Origin: Aplidium turbinatum
Taxonomy: Eukaryota; Chordata; Ascidiacea; Aplousobranchia; Polyclinidae
NCBI GenBank assembly: GCA_918807975.1
Contig: OU964932.1
Location: 17,639,501 to 17,703,500 of the forward strand
DNA length: 64,000 nucleotides
Reading direction: 5' to 3'
Shown here: one piece after another, positions 10,453 through 21,064 of the stretch
Layout of the letters: every line of letters begins with the position of its first letter
How positions within the stretch are numbered: position 1 is the first letter of the stretch
Made by a program: the position numbers and the translations under genes
The notes under the pieces: generated by a model
Databases searched by the model: none
Seen by the model: the letters and a program-made list of their open reading frames with translations, nothing else
What the model was told of the DNA's origin: nothing

Positions 10453-11973
10453 ATGTCTGATAGGAGGCTTTCAGGAACAAGTGGTGAAGAAGGAACCACA
10501 GAAATCAAGAAGTACAAGATGAGGTGGTTGTTCCTTGGAGCTCTTGCGCTGTTTGTGACGTCACAATGCTCAACAAGAGTAATTTTTGGTTTGATAAACA
10601 ACATTGTTGTGGTCTACTTTGATGTCTCTCATGTCCAGGCTGACTGGCTGATCTTGGCGTATTCCATTGGAAGCATAATTTTCGTTCCAATTTTTGCATG
10701 GTTGATATATCGACAAGCAGTAAATTTTCGCCAATTGGTATTTTGCAGCATCAGCTTTTCACTCCTCAACTACAGTTTACAAGCTCTCAGTTGCGCAATT
10801 TTGTTTTATCCGCTTTCAATACTTGGAGGAATACTTGGAGGAGTTTCACTAACGATGGGGTTTACTTTCCCTGCAAAGTTAGCTGCACTCTGGTTCCCAG
10901 AGTCCCAGATTGGCATAGCAACTTCAGTTATGCTAACTGCAATATCAATCGGTACAACTTTTGGTTTGACGGTCCCCGCCAATATACTAGAAAATCCACA
11001 AAACGACCAATACATGAACGAGAGTTTGTTGAATGACTTTTTAAATAATACAAACTCAACAACTGTTTTTGAAACATATACTGATAACAACAATCTTGCC
11101 AACTCTGAATGGTTCGTGAAAGATAGAAAAGTGCTGGTTGTTCTATTTGCTAGCTTATTCTGTATCGTAGTTTTGGTTGCTATAGTGCTTTGTATTCTAA
11201 TGCCTACCCAACCTAACCATCCACCATCAGCTGCAGAAGCTTTAAAGCGCAAAGCTGCTACATTTGCACCGTCACATGAAATTACTTTCAGATCATTTCT
11301 TTCTGAAACAGCACTTCTAGTTTCAGATAAACAATATATTATTTTATCAACTGCTTATGTCTCCTTGTTTGGATCTATTGTGATAGAAGAAACGTTGTTC
11401 GAACAAATGATACAATCAATGCTATTGCCCAAGCACAAATTTGAACACGCTGATCTAATAGCAAGTAGTATCATGCCTTTCAGCCCTATTGGTGGATTTT
11501 TTGGAGCTATTTTTGCAGGAAAATGTTTAGATGTTTTTAAAAAGTATCGATCTCAGTCAATTGCCGGTTCTGTTTTGGCATTTATTTCTATAATAGGAAT
11601 ATTGCTCTCCTGGCACTATACGTTGTTGATCATCATCAAACTGTGCATGGCTCTTTATGGGTTTTCATCAAGATTAGGTATGGTATCGTTGTTTGATGCA
11701 TTAATGCAGCATACCTATCCGCGTGACCCCTTGTTCGTGACATCTTGGATTATTTTGTTCTCAGAACTTTATACGATCATTACAGTTGAAGTTGGGCGTC
11801 TACTGCTTATGGCAACTGGATCGCAAGGTGTTCTGTTGTTCCACGGTGTTTTGATTATTATTTCAATTATTTTTTCAATCATTGCAAAGCCAAAGCTACT
11901 TCGTTTGGATGCAGAAAAATCAAATGTTGAAGCAGAAGAGAAAACCGAATTCACTCAACTGATTCAAAAGTGA
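10453..11973 (+). CDS. Major facilitator superfamily transporter, FLVCR/SLC49-like
   Basis: An uninterrupted 506-codon frame predicts a membrane protein with about twelve hydrophobic segments. After a short polar N-terminus, segment 1 begins at about residue 25 (RWLFLGALALF); FGLINNIVVVYFDVS followed by DWLILAYSIGSII resembles the FLVCR group (a WL-containing second helix after an INNI..YF stretch), as does FPAKLAALWFPESQIGIATS around residues 147-166. A long loop at about 178-225 has several Asn-X-Ser/Thr sites (NES, NNT, NST) and is probably outside the cell. The second half carries an A-like MFS loop, GAIFAGKCLDVFKKY. The C-terminus is charged. The substrate is not readable from sequence; choline or haem transport is known for FLVCR proteins but is only an analogy here. 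The gene has no intron although its neighbours are heavily split, which could mean an ancient retrocopy. I chose the first ATG of the frame; an in-frame TAG or other stop lies shortly upstream. Confidence 0.85.
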   Translation: MSDRRLSGTSGEEGTTEIKKYKMRWLFLGALALFVTSQCSTRVIFGLINNIVVVYFDVSHVQADWLILAYSIGSIIFVPIFAWLIYRQAVNFRQLVFCSISFSLLNYSLQALSCAILFYPLSILGGILGGVSLTMGFTFPAKLAALWFPESQIGIATSVMLTAISIGTTFGLTVPANILENPQNDQYMNESLLNDFLNNTNSTTVFETYTDNNNLANSEWFVKDRKVLVVLFASLFCIVVLVAIVLCILMPTQPNHPPSAAEALKRKAATFAPSHEITFRSFLSETALLVSDKQYIILSTAYVSLFGSIVIEETLFEQMIQSMLLPKHKFEHADLIASSIMPFSPIGGFFGAIFAGKCLDVFKKYRSQSIAGSVLAFISIIGILLSWHYTLLIIIKLCMALYGFSSRLGMVSLFDALMQHTYPRDPLFVTSWIILFSELYTIITVEVGRLLLMATGSQGVLLFHGVLIIISIIFSIIAKPKLLRLDAEKSNVEAEEKTEFTQLIQK

Positions 11974-12269
11974 GTGGACGCCATACAAGCAGACAAGCAC
12001 TAGAAAGATTTCCTGAAAGAGGAAGACATTGTTTGTCTATTTTAACAGAAGTGTTCCACCATTTTTCTCTGAATATATTGTTTATTGTTTGTTGTATAAG
12101 TTTAACTAAGACCAAGAAATTTAAAGGACGAGTTTATGGTATTAATTCAGTAATTTAATTTTTTACAAATAACTTTTGTTAGCGGCGATAAGCCAACAAG
12201 TACAAACTAACAAAACATATTTTGTTTACAATATAAAATATAGTCAAACTTTGCACAACAAAACCGCAA

Positions 12270-12420
12270 CACAAAGCAGCGCTGGTTCAGCTTTCAGAGT
12301 GTGCGCTTGAACAACCTATAAGGACTGCTCTGGGAAAGTAGTGGGCTACCGTAATACGCAAGATTTTCTCAAAGGCATTCGAAAAGCTTTCCGAATCGAA
12401 AGAAAATAATTTTGTTTAAG
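12270..12420 (+). repeat. Degraded SINE family A fragment
   Basis: The string GCAGCGCTGGTTC..GTGTGCGCTTGA..GGACTGCTCT followed by a worn AAAGCTTTCC..TCGAAAGA tail matches the family A body, but the head and middle are lost. Confidence 0.55.
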
Positions 12421-12481
12421 TTTGCAGAAGCTAAGTCGCTTATTGAGATTTCGCGTTGAAAACAAACACTGTGATGTAACT

Positions 12482-12791
12482 CTGTCCGCTCCAATCGCTC
12501 AGTTGGTTAGCGCGTGACTTCGTGAACGAAGAAACTTCAAGATCAAGCGGCGCTGGTTCGACTATCAGGGTGTGCGCTTGAGCAACTCACGTTAAGGATT
12601 GCTCTCCATTCAGCGGCACCTAATGGATGGAATAATTCCCCGGCAACAAGAATTCAACAATCGGAACTTCACTCTGTCAATCTCGGAAACCTGCACTGAG
12701 TCAAAAGCCTCTACAAGTATGCGAAACTACCAGGAATAACCAATCAAGGCTTTCTTAACCAAGGATAAAGATTCAAAACCAACCAACCCAC
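12482..12791 (+). repeat. tRNA-derived SINE, family A (copy 3)
   Basis: The copy is near full-length, with the head CCAATCGCTCAGTTGGTTAG, B box GGTTCGACTA, the CCCCGGCAACAAGAATTC landmark and a tail of AACC units. It is highly similar to copy 2. Confidence 0.9.
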
Positions 12792-13028
12792 TTGACGTCT
12801 CATATATTGTTGTACGTAGATGCTGTAGTCGGCTTACTTAACACAATAAATTACGTGTATTGAGGAAACGTTCAGTGGCGTAGGCAGGATTTTGTTGTGG
12901 GAGGAAGGGGACATTCAATACTGGCTAATTTGACATTTTTTGATCAAGAAAAGGCTGATGCTAATTCATCTATTTTTTTTAAATAGGCTTATAAATCATT
13001 ATATTGGCGTACCTGAGGTGGGTTAGAT

Positions 13029-13525
13029 CAACGGTTCTCAACCAACGGCCATGGAAATATTTTGTGGTGGTGCTACAGACTTATTTAAACATTGCTAGAT
13101 TTATTGAAAAATTTAGATTTACTTTACTTGTGAAGACATGTTTGAGACTTTATTGACTAAAGCGTATCGGTAAAGAATGCATCAAACTGTTGCTGCCTTT
13201 CAGCATTAGTCCACGTATTTATGTGAAGCAGAGTTTTCCACTTTGGTGCAGATGAAAACAAAGGCTCGAAACCGACTTAATGTGAAAGACGGTATGGGTT
13301 GTGCGCCCTCTTCTACCCCTCCAAATCAATTCTTGGTCTATAATGTTTAGGAGCAACCGAGCAAGCATCTCACTAATGCTTGGTTGAATAAATAATTTGT
13401 TTTGAAATATGTTCTGCTATTTTTGAACTTATTTTGTCGTTTTTGTTTTTTGTTTTTGCATGGGACATAGAATTTTTGTGCAACAAAAAATGGGGCCACA
13501 AAAGAAAAAATGTTAAGAACCACTG
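13029..13525. mobile_element. Deleted hAT (Charlie-like) element, 497 bp, with 8-bp TSD
   Basis: The termini are CAACGGTTCTCAACC and the inverted GTTAAGAACCACTG; both match the CAGTGGTTCTCAACC end of Charlie-type hAT elements. The target duplication GGTTAGAT is perfect at 13021-13028 and 13526-13533. About 13195-13310 encodes a remnant of the transposase C-terminal dimerisation domain: CEAEFSTLVQMKTKARNRLN, preceded in another frame by LPFS, so the coding remnant is frameshifted. The rest of the transposase has been lost by internal deletion. Confidence 0.88.
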
Positions 13526-13787
13526 GGTTAGATAGATTGGGGACTGGATTTAGTATTTGTTTACTGCTTAGTCTGTAGCAAAATTGTTAATTGCTTTGAC
13601 TGTACTTTCCAAAACATATTAAATACCGTAATCTACTTTATTAAATTACTGAAGCATTAAAAGAGTCCGAAGGCATGACTCGTGCTGTCAGGTGTAGCCA
13701 GACTGGCCTTCGGTTAAACTTGAAGCTTGGCATGGCCTGTGTACATAGGTCGGCATATTTTGAGCCTAAAGCTAGGCATATATATTT

Positions 13788-14030
13788 TTGAGACTTCACC
13801 AGGACTCACCTCCCCAGAAAGCCCTTGAATTTGCAATAATTGGCAGCAAAAAGTACCAAGGCCGAACTGGACGTCATCGTACCAACTTATTACAACTGCT
13901 GAGATCTGACATCAGAACAGCTGGCCTGGGATCCCTGCTCAGCAAATCACATCTCCGTCGATTGCAAAACATCGCAAAGGACAAAACAGAATGGAGATCC
14001 TATCAACCTTGTTGAAAGACTGATCGAAGC
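13788..14030 (+). mobile_element. LINE fragment: C-terminal tail of reverse-transcriptase ORF
   Basis: A 75-codon frame ends in LRRLQNIAKDKTEWRSYQP. This matches the conserved tail (..A.DR..WR..) found after the reverse transcriptase of many non-LTR retrotransposons, with the usual GRTGRHRTN basic stretch before it. The element is heavily 5' truncated. The clade is not determinable from so short a piece. Confidence 0.6.
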
Positions 14031-14950
14031 CAGCGGCTGTCAAACGATTTGGCTACACTGGCGGCGGAGACAGTTACAATAATAATATATATTTTTATAA
14101 CTTATCATAGTCTTCTTCTTTTGTGAGAGACAGAATTGTTCAGATTTCAGGACCGGTGGGTCTGATCATAGTCTGAAGTCGCAAAGTAATTTATTAATAA
14201 ATACATGAATAAATTATTAAACAATTATTACGTATAAATATCGAAGTTAAATATGGCTGACCATAAACAAATAAATAAGGAATTCTTATAACAAAAAGTG
14301 CAAAACTTCAGCAATAAAAGCAACCTTCTACGCAGCTGTCTGTCAACTGGAAGCGTCTTGAACGTCGAGTGTAAGTTTTTATGCTAACACTGTCTTTACT
14401 GAATTACGCGTGAGTGATCACTTTCTGTCTGGGTGCTACAGAATATCTTCTGGAAAATTTCCTTGAAAATGGCATCAATGTCACCTTCTTGTACGCATGA
14501 TATGAGCCAAACTTTTCTGCTGAGCTCACCACAATGGCTTGGGGAGGGTTGGGAATGACTGGTGCATAGATTTCCACATACGGGAGTGCACAGAACACAA
14601 CTGCTCTTTTGTTACGCCATCTGTAGATGTTGATAAAACGACAATAAAAAAACTACACTTAGGTAACATTTGGGATGCTATATTGCTAGAGAGGAAAGTT
14701 TGCAGCTAAAAGTAGCTGATATCAGTAGTTTGTTAGACTATCCTGACACAATTAGCTTGCATGTCACAACTCACAATCAATATGCGTAGCCTCCCGGCAG
14801 ACTGCTTAATTGTTCTTAACTAGGTAAATTATTATATTGTGTAATTCTGTTGTGGTGTTTAGACGTTGACTGACCGATAGTAACCTTTGGTTACGCAATC
14901 TTTTATTGTAAAATCTGTTTCTAGAAAATTTTTTGGAAACTTCTTTGACT
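14031..14950. other. Non-coding stretch left of the capsid-like fossil
   Basis: AT-rich sequence; no gene, tRNA or clear repeat recognised. Confidence 0.4.
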
Positions 14951-14954
14951 TGTT

Positions 14955-15780
14955 GACCAGAAGAATGAGTACTTGTGATGTAATATTATCCTAGTCTCTG
15001 GAAGCTTCTGGTCCAAGCAAACCTGTTATAAATAAGCGCGTGATTTGATAATCGTTCTTATAAGGGTTGTCTGAAGAGGTACTGTCTGGATTCCCTGTCT
15101 GAAGAGGTACTGACAAGACACCTCAAACCGCTTTTACTAAATGGCTAAGAAGAGCAAGAAGAATAAGAAGGCAAAACAATCTTCGTCGACCTTGAACACG
15201 CAGACTTGGAGATTCTCCACGCCGAGGACATTCGCCTCCTCAAGTTTCACGACCTTGAGTGATGGCTATGTGGCCTCGGCACCATCCGGAGGTTTTCTTG
15301 GTCTCTCCTTTGGAGACTTCGCGCAATTTGTAGCCTTGCTAGGAGTGTATGATCAGATTCGGGTGAACTCTGCTACTATTAGGCTCCGGCATCTCGTTCC
15401 TATTGTTGGTGGGACTTGCCCTCCTTCCGTTGGTTTTGCGTTTTGTCCTGATCCTGACGGTGGCATTGAAAGTACGATGGACATAGACCACGCTTAAGGT
15501 GTTGGCGTTCGTCACTATCACCTGTTCTCTTAGGGGTCAACGGTAGTAACTCATATTGTTTTTCCTCAAATTTGGTTGTTTCAAGGTTTCGCTTTCGACA
15601 GATACGCTTCCTAGTCCCTGACGACTTAGTTGGGCCGAGACCCAGTCGAGCTTAACCGCTCGTCCGAAAAGACGTTAAACTAGTGTGATACTGTTCCACT
15701 TTGATATTATTGTTTACTCAGTTTTCTCAACGTGTAGCTTTATCCGTTGGCCTTTATCTGTTGTTCGCTTAAACCGTTTC
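14955..15780 (+). mobile_element. Fossil of a small virus: capsid-protein-like sequence (endogenous viral element)
   Basis: The core is a 118-codon frame at 15141-15497. Its first ~16 residues are a lysine-rich arm (MAKKSKKNKKAKQSSS), followed by Ser/Thr-rich sequence and a stretch with the pattern F..F..LLGVYDQIRVNSATIRL, then GFAFCPDPDGG. A basic arm followed by F..Y..YRV..v.v...P...G.....af..DpD is characteristic of single-jelly-roll capsid proteins of small icosahedral viruses, seen both in tombus/noda-like RNA viruses and in the capsids of some circular ssDNA (CRESS, cruci-like) viruses. I cannot choose between these. Base composition is more balanced than the AT-rich flanks. The copy is incomplete and looks broken; flanking sequence to about 15780 may belong to the same insertion. 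A DNA transposon sits just downstream with near-identical terminal repeats, so the viral sequence may be older than that insertion. No replication gene was found nearby. Confidence 0.55.
15027..15034 (+). promoter_or_regulatory. TATA-like box upstream of the capsid-like frame
   Basis: TATAAATA lies 107 bp before the ATG at 15141. It is a sound match to a metazoan or DNA-virus TATA box; no transcript evidence is available. It may be chance in AT-rich DNA. Confidence 0.35.
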
Positions 15781-15853
15781 GCTATACTGTCAAATCTCCT
15801 GCCAGGTAGACAATGATGATGAAGCATTATTTTGTTTCGTCATTGTTGCCTAC

Positions 15854-18708
15854 TAGGGTGTACCATTTTTCAAAAAGTTTTTAGAAATAATTGCGGCTAT
15901 GTATTACGAGTTTCCACTTTTGTTAAAAAGTATTTTGGTAGAGTTTCAGAATTTTCCCGCCAAAACTGTGGTTCTGCCGCCATTTTGAAAAAATGGCGTC
16001 CAGATAAGATATTATGAAAGTCTACAGCCTTAAACTGGCGTAATGTGATCATATAATACGTCGATTACGGGGTTTTTGGGGTCGCAGAACTCGAATTTGG
16101 AGTTAAAAACACTCTACGGCAACAATTTTGCAAAGTGAATTTTGACATATAGATGTGACCACACTGTTTTGGACTACAGATTTACATAAAAAGAGCATCT
16201 TATTGTCATTTTAATCTTGAAATGCATGAAGGCTATGCATAAACTTTTCTAGTCGGTGTGATTATATCAATCAGTATGAGGGAAAAACTAACATGTACTT
16301 TCTCGTGTACTTTCACATCCGATGAAAATCTACTAATTTACTAATTAGTCCACAGTATAGCCTATACTTATACTTATACAAATAGCCTGTACTTATAGTT
16401 ACTAACCTACCTGCTTATTAACTAATGGACGGCAACAGAGTACCCCATGGCAGACCAAAAAGTTCGAAAAGCCGAAGTGAACTCTCCCAACTGGGTAAAT
16501 GCTTTACTTTTACACTACGAAGATCATCATTAGCTCAGTGACTCGAAGAGTAGCTAGTGATCGTACGCAAGTTACAAGATTCCGATCAGTAATGGCACTG
16601 AATGAGACGGCCGGTGAAGCACACCGCTCACTGGCACAAAAACCAAAAAGAAAGTTCTTCCTCATTGGGAACACTAGCGAAAGACTAGGTGTTCCAAAGC
16701 TTCCTAAAAGCTCTGACGTTCTTGCTAGGCTGTTGTTCCTCAGAGACGAAAGTCACAGAACGATCAACCAATCCATCGTGACAGCAAGGGAAGAAATTCG
16801 CCAGGTATGGAAACATCATTTTGGCGTGGGTTTGGTATTTGGTAAGAAAAACGAGAAACAATCTGGAACAGAGAAGTAATCGTGAAAGGTTAATATTGTT
16901 AAAAATGCTGATATAGACCGGCATCTGAAGAATTTGTATGAAACTTGGTATCAACTAGAACTTGATTCCAGGCGTGAGAGGAATAATAGTGATTCATTTA
17001 AAAAACGTTTGCATGATATGGAAGAAAAGCTCAAGGATTCTCTGAATATATGTAAGACTACTTCGCGATCAATTCTCATGCATTCTGGTATTATTGACTG
17101 GAGTACAGATTTGCAACATCTGAAAAATCAGCTCCAGAGAGATCAAGTAGGTTGCGCATTGGGCAGAGATGCTCTGTAGAAGAGACGGGACTGAGCTAGA
17201 GAAAAACGACAAAGTGCAGCTGGTGAAAGGAAACAGAAAGAGGATGTTGCTGACAATCTGAAAACCGTGAAGTTGGACTTAAGTACAGATGAAGAAACAG
17301 AAAGTGACAGTGACAACTGGAAAACTCCTGAATGGAAAAGAAAATGGGTATTATGTCGCCTAGCCTATACCTTTAACATCTGATCGACTTGGATGAGCTA
17401 TCGGCAAAGAACAATGTTCGCTATGTGGCTCAAGCGTCCGGCATACAAGTCGAAGATATTAATATAGGTCACAACAGCTCATAGACTGGCTAATAAGACT
17501 ATAGGTCCTCTCACTCCCAAATTAATTATCAGAGATGAGTTCCAGGCCCCTGATTTGGCAATAATTCACTGGGCCGGTAAGATTCTGAAAATGAGAGGAA
17601 ATGTTTCATCAGAACAGTGCTGTGTATATGTATCTGGCGTTAGTTTTGATGATGAAGCTAATGCAGAAATGAAAGCTTCTGGGGGTGCATGAGATACCAG
17701 ACGGCACCAGATCATCTCAGGAACAGGCCGTTATAAAATTGGTGGAAGACTGGAGAGAGAAAGGTGTCATTGATGGTAGGTATTTAATACGACTGCCGTC
17801 AATTCAGGGAAGTGGCAAGGTACTTGTAGGGTATCATTGCTGGAGGCAACAATTGGGAAAGCAATTTGGAACTTACTGATCAAGAGTGGCAACAAATACC
17901 AGTATCAAAATGGAAAAATTTCAGTGATTATAAGAAACTAAGCAAATTCGTTTTGAACTTAAGGATGGTCAACGATATTGCGGAATGCGGGATTAAGCTA
18001 ATCACTGATTTTATTAACAGGTGTTCTGACGAAAGCCACCGGAAAGCTCTCTTGCTTGTCGTGCAAAGGCACAGAGAACAGTTCTCAAATTACAAAAAAA
18101 GCTACCTTAGGCAAACTCAATTGTTGAAGAAATTCGTCAAAAATTCAGTGAATTGAATGTTTGCATAACTCTGACAGGCTATTGTGTTGATGAAATACTG
18201 GGAATTGAAATCAATCAGGACTGAAGCATAAGGAATAGCATGCAGAAGAAACAGGGATGGAACGTGTTTGAGAGTGATTAACTCAATTTGTTTGTAAATG
18301 AATCGTGTTGTTATTTCAACAGTTTGACAATATTTCAGAAATGCTCATTCTGGGGTGAAGTATTCTTGGTCAGGTTGCGTCCATGTCTGCAAAATTTCAC
18401 CATAAATTTCAAGTGGTAAAATTTTACTTTGCAAAATTGTTGTCGTAGAGTGTTTTTGACTTCAGATTCGTGTTCTGCGACCCCAAAAACCCCGTAATCG
18501 ACATATTATATGATCACATTACGCCAGTTTAAGGCTGCAGATTTTCATAATATCTTATCTGGACGCCATTTTTTCAAAATGGCGGCAGAACCACAGTTTT
18601 GGCGGGAAAATTCTGAAACTCTAACAAAATACTTTTTAACAAAAGTGAAAACCCGTAATACATAGCCGCAATTATTTCTAAAAACTTTTTGAAAAATGGT
18701 ACACCCTA
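15854..18708. mobile_element. 2,855-bp DNA transposon with ~285-bp TIRs and 8-bp TSD
   Basis: Both ends begin TAGGGTGTACCATTTTTC; the inverted repeats run about 15854-16140 and 18420-18708 with roughly 11 differences by eye. The target duplication TTGCCTAC is perfect at 15846-15853 and 18709-18716. Inside, on the plus strand, broken frames encode one protein: a basic start near 16590, acidic linker ..TDEETESDSD.. near 17290, then LAIIHWAGKILKMRG (17550-17600), EIPDGTRSSQEQAVIKLVED (17690-17750) and, near 18000, LRMVNDIAECGIKLITDFIN followed by LLLVVQRHREQ. The last motif (ND.AE.G..LI..F... ..LL.VV..HR) is the conserved C-terminus of a transposase-like family repeated in Hydra, aphid and other invertebrate genomes. 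The middle catalytic part is missing at about 17860 and the frame is interrupted several times, so this copy is internally deleted and dead. The 8-bp duplication and TAGGG end recall hAT or P superfamilies, but I cannot assign it. Confidence 0.85.
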
Positions 18709-18716
18709 TTGCCTAC

Positions 18717-19490
18717 GTGTTGTTTTCGCATTATATATACTGGTTCATTGTACTATTGTAGTGTTTATTCATTCGCTATTCAAGCTGTACTGAAGAAAGT
18801 TTAATACTCGAAATCTAGATATACAGCAATTCATGTTGTGTATAGAATGGAATTAAAAGCGGGTGTGGTGTTAGAAGTCTTGTCTCAGATTTCATAGAAT
18901 TTAGACATACGACGGCGATAAGGGTTGTGTTGAGAGTTGTGCATTATGGCGATTAGAAGTTGTAATGAAAAGTATATTGAAGACGATTGTAGAGTTCTAG
19001 CCGATATTGAATAGTTTGTAAGAGGAAGTTATTGCCAATTGTAAAATAGCTGTTGCAAGTAGTAGTGTATATGTATTTTGAAACTGACGAAGACGTTTGC
19101 TGTTTAAGAAATTGATTTCTTTACGCGTTGGGTGTGGTGAACCATTCGTCAGTTCAATTTCATCTATTATCTCACAAGTAGAACTATTCGAAGATTTTTT
19201 TGACTGTTTAACGTTTGATTTCCCAATAAACTACGTCATCAATCTTTCCAAAGTCTCTTTACGTGTAAGAACTAGAAAGAATTGTGACTCTCCACATGTG
19301 GCTAACTACAAAAACTTGGAATATGCATTAGTGTTCTGCTTTCATGTAGCCTTCAATAAAAGATAAGTACGAAGAATACACTATTCTAATACATGATTAA
19401 GATTTTGCAAATCTCTCTTAATAAAATGAACTAAAAGTCAACAATATAATGTACTACGGTATATTAAAATGACCAGTTCTTTTACACAGT
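18717..19490. other. Non-coding stretch, no gene recognised
   Basis: Contains an 89-codon open frame at 19097-19366 with no recognisable family, low complexity and no splice context; I treat it as chance. Confidence 0.4.
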
Positions 19491-19499
19491 AGCGTTGAC

Positions 19500-20205
19500 C
19501 AGTGGCGTAGCCAGGAAAAAAAATTGGGGGGGGGGGAGCCAAATATTTGATGAATTGAAGAGAACGACAAAGTGATTGATTTGAGCCGTCGTCACCTGAT
19601 GTGCAGTGGCGTGTCCTGGTGGGTTGAGCAGTTGAGCAAGCAATAAAGGTGGTGGGGAGTTAGAGCGTGCCGAAGGCACGCGTATTCTAGGGGGGTCCGG
19701 GGGCATGCTCCCCAGGAAAATTTTTGCAAAATTACACTCAAATAATGGATTATAGCGCTTTCTGCAAACACTTATAAGGTAATATTTGTATGAGATTTAT
19801 TAGCAGATAAACAGCTATTAACTTATTAAAGTTAGCTCTTACACACGAACAGGCAAAAACTGCGGCTAAAATTAGAGAACACCAAAAACTCAGCTACACA
19901 AAAACTCAATAACTACACAAAAACCCAACAGAGTAAGCCATTCTGAAACTGCTTCCACAAATTAGTTAAAAGAAACGTAAATCGCGTAAATTTTGCGTGA
20001 TTTACGACTTTCAAAATTTATTGGTGTCTTTCTGTGTGTCTAAAACAAGTCCTTGAGAGTGTTAATAGCCAGATGTTTTGGAAAACGTTATAAGTTTCTA
20101 CAAATTTTATTATATTTTCAACAAAGGGCTCAACTTTGGAATCTAAACTTTGAAAATTTGGGGGTGGGGGCATGGCCCCTTTCGCCCCCCCTGGCTACGC
20201 CTATG
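19500..20205. mobile_element. hAT-like element, 706 bp, with 8-bp TSD
   Basis: The left end reads CAGTGGCGTAGCCAGG and the right end the inverted CCTGGCTACGCCTATG. The target duplication GCGTTGAC is perfect at 19492-19499 and 20206-20213. Poly-G/poly-C runs sit just inside both ends. A second sequence starting CAGTGGCGTGTCCTGG at 19601 with a downstream CCGAAGGCACGCG/GGGGGTCCGGGGGCATG patch may be another insertion or an internal duplication. No transposase domain was seen. Confidence 0.85.
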
Positions 20206-20410
20206 GCGTTGACAGGGGTCCAGGAGGGACTTTTGAACCTGGTACCAGAATAATTTGATGGGCCCGTACCCTTTTCAAAAGGCCCAAGAACTTAAAGATA
20301 CCACCGCGCGTTATTTGGATATGGTGCATTTTTCTTAGGTTTAATATCTTGATTTGGGGCCCAAAATCTTATTAGTTCCGGCTCAAATTATCCTCTTAAC
20401 GGCCTTGCCT
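20206..20410 (+). repeat. Dispersed repeat family F (copy 1)
   Basis: The sequence GCGTTGACAGGGG..CCAG..GGGACTTTTGA..CCTGG and, later, AAAGGCCC.AGAA and GGCTCAAATTATCCTCTTAAC recurs at 23.23-23.44, 30.42-30.60 and 34.72-34.89 kb in varying condition. The hAT-like element to the left inserted within this repeat, because its target site GCGTTGAC is part of the repeat and the flank before it (CAGTAGCGTTGAC) matches copy 2. Confidence 0.65.
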
Positions 20411-20438
20411 TTACAAGTCGTATTTTTCTGTTAATGTT

Positions 20439-20745
20439 CACCCAGATAGATCAGTAGGTCAAGCGCTCAACTCTATACACGAGGAAACATCAAGATTGAG
20501 CAATTGGTTCGACTCTCAGGGAGCGCATTCGAGCAACGTATTTTTAGGACTGCTCTCCATTCAGCGGCACCCAGTAAATGGAGCAATTAGCAGACAACAA
20601 CACGTAAACAATCGAAAATTTCACTCTGCCAAACTTGATAATCGAGCCTGCGTCTGTGATTCAAAGCCTCTACATGCATGTGAAACTGACAGGAATAACA
20701 TATTGGAGGCTTTCTCAGTCCGAGGATAAAGATTCAAAATTTAAC
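20439..20745 (+). repeat. tRNA-derived SINE, family A (copy 4)
   Basis: The common family A body (GACTGCTCTCCATTCAGCGG, ATTCAAAGCCTCTACA, GTCCGAGGATAAAGATTC) follows a more diverged tRNA-like head (AGATAGATCAGTAGGTCAAG). Confidence 0.88.
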
Positions 20746-21064
20746 CACAATGGCTCTTTTAAGACAACTACATTTATCGCTTGCATAGTGCGTCTGTTAT
20801 TTTACGGTACCTTATTTCGGTGTCCAGTGTAGTTATTCGATGACGTTTCTTTGGTTTATAATTCATTTTTCCCAAAACTCTGCTTTTAATTCCATCCATT
20901 TGAAGTCTTCTAAACGTTTTCTCCGCCTGTTAGACAATAACATTTTGAAGAGGGTGGTGGCTTAAATTACACTTACAAAGCACATATGCAATAAGTCATG
21001 TAAAAATCCTTTTCGGTTAATCAACGTAAATCTTTGTTTTAAAACCTTTTTTAACTAATCAGAG

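Noticed and set aside
19097-19366. 89-codon open frame right of the long-TIR transposon
   Set aside because: Uses a non-ATG-like weak context, no recognisable domain, and lies in otherwise featureless AT-rich DNA.
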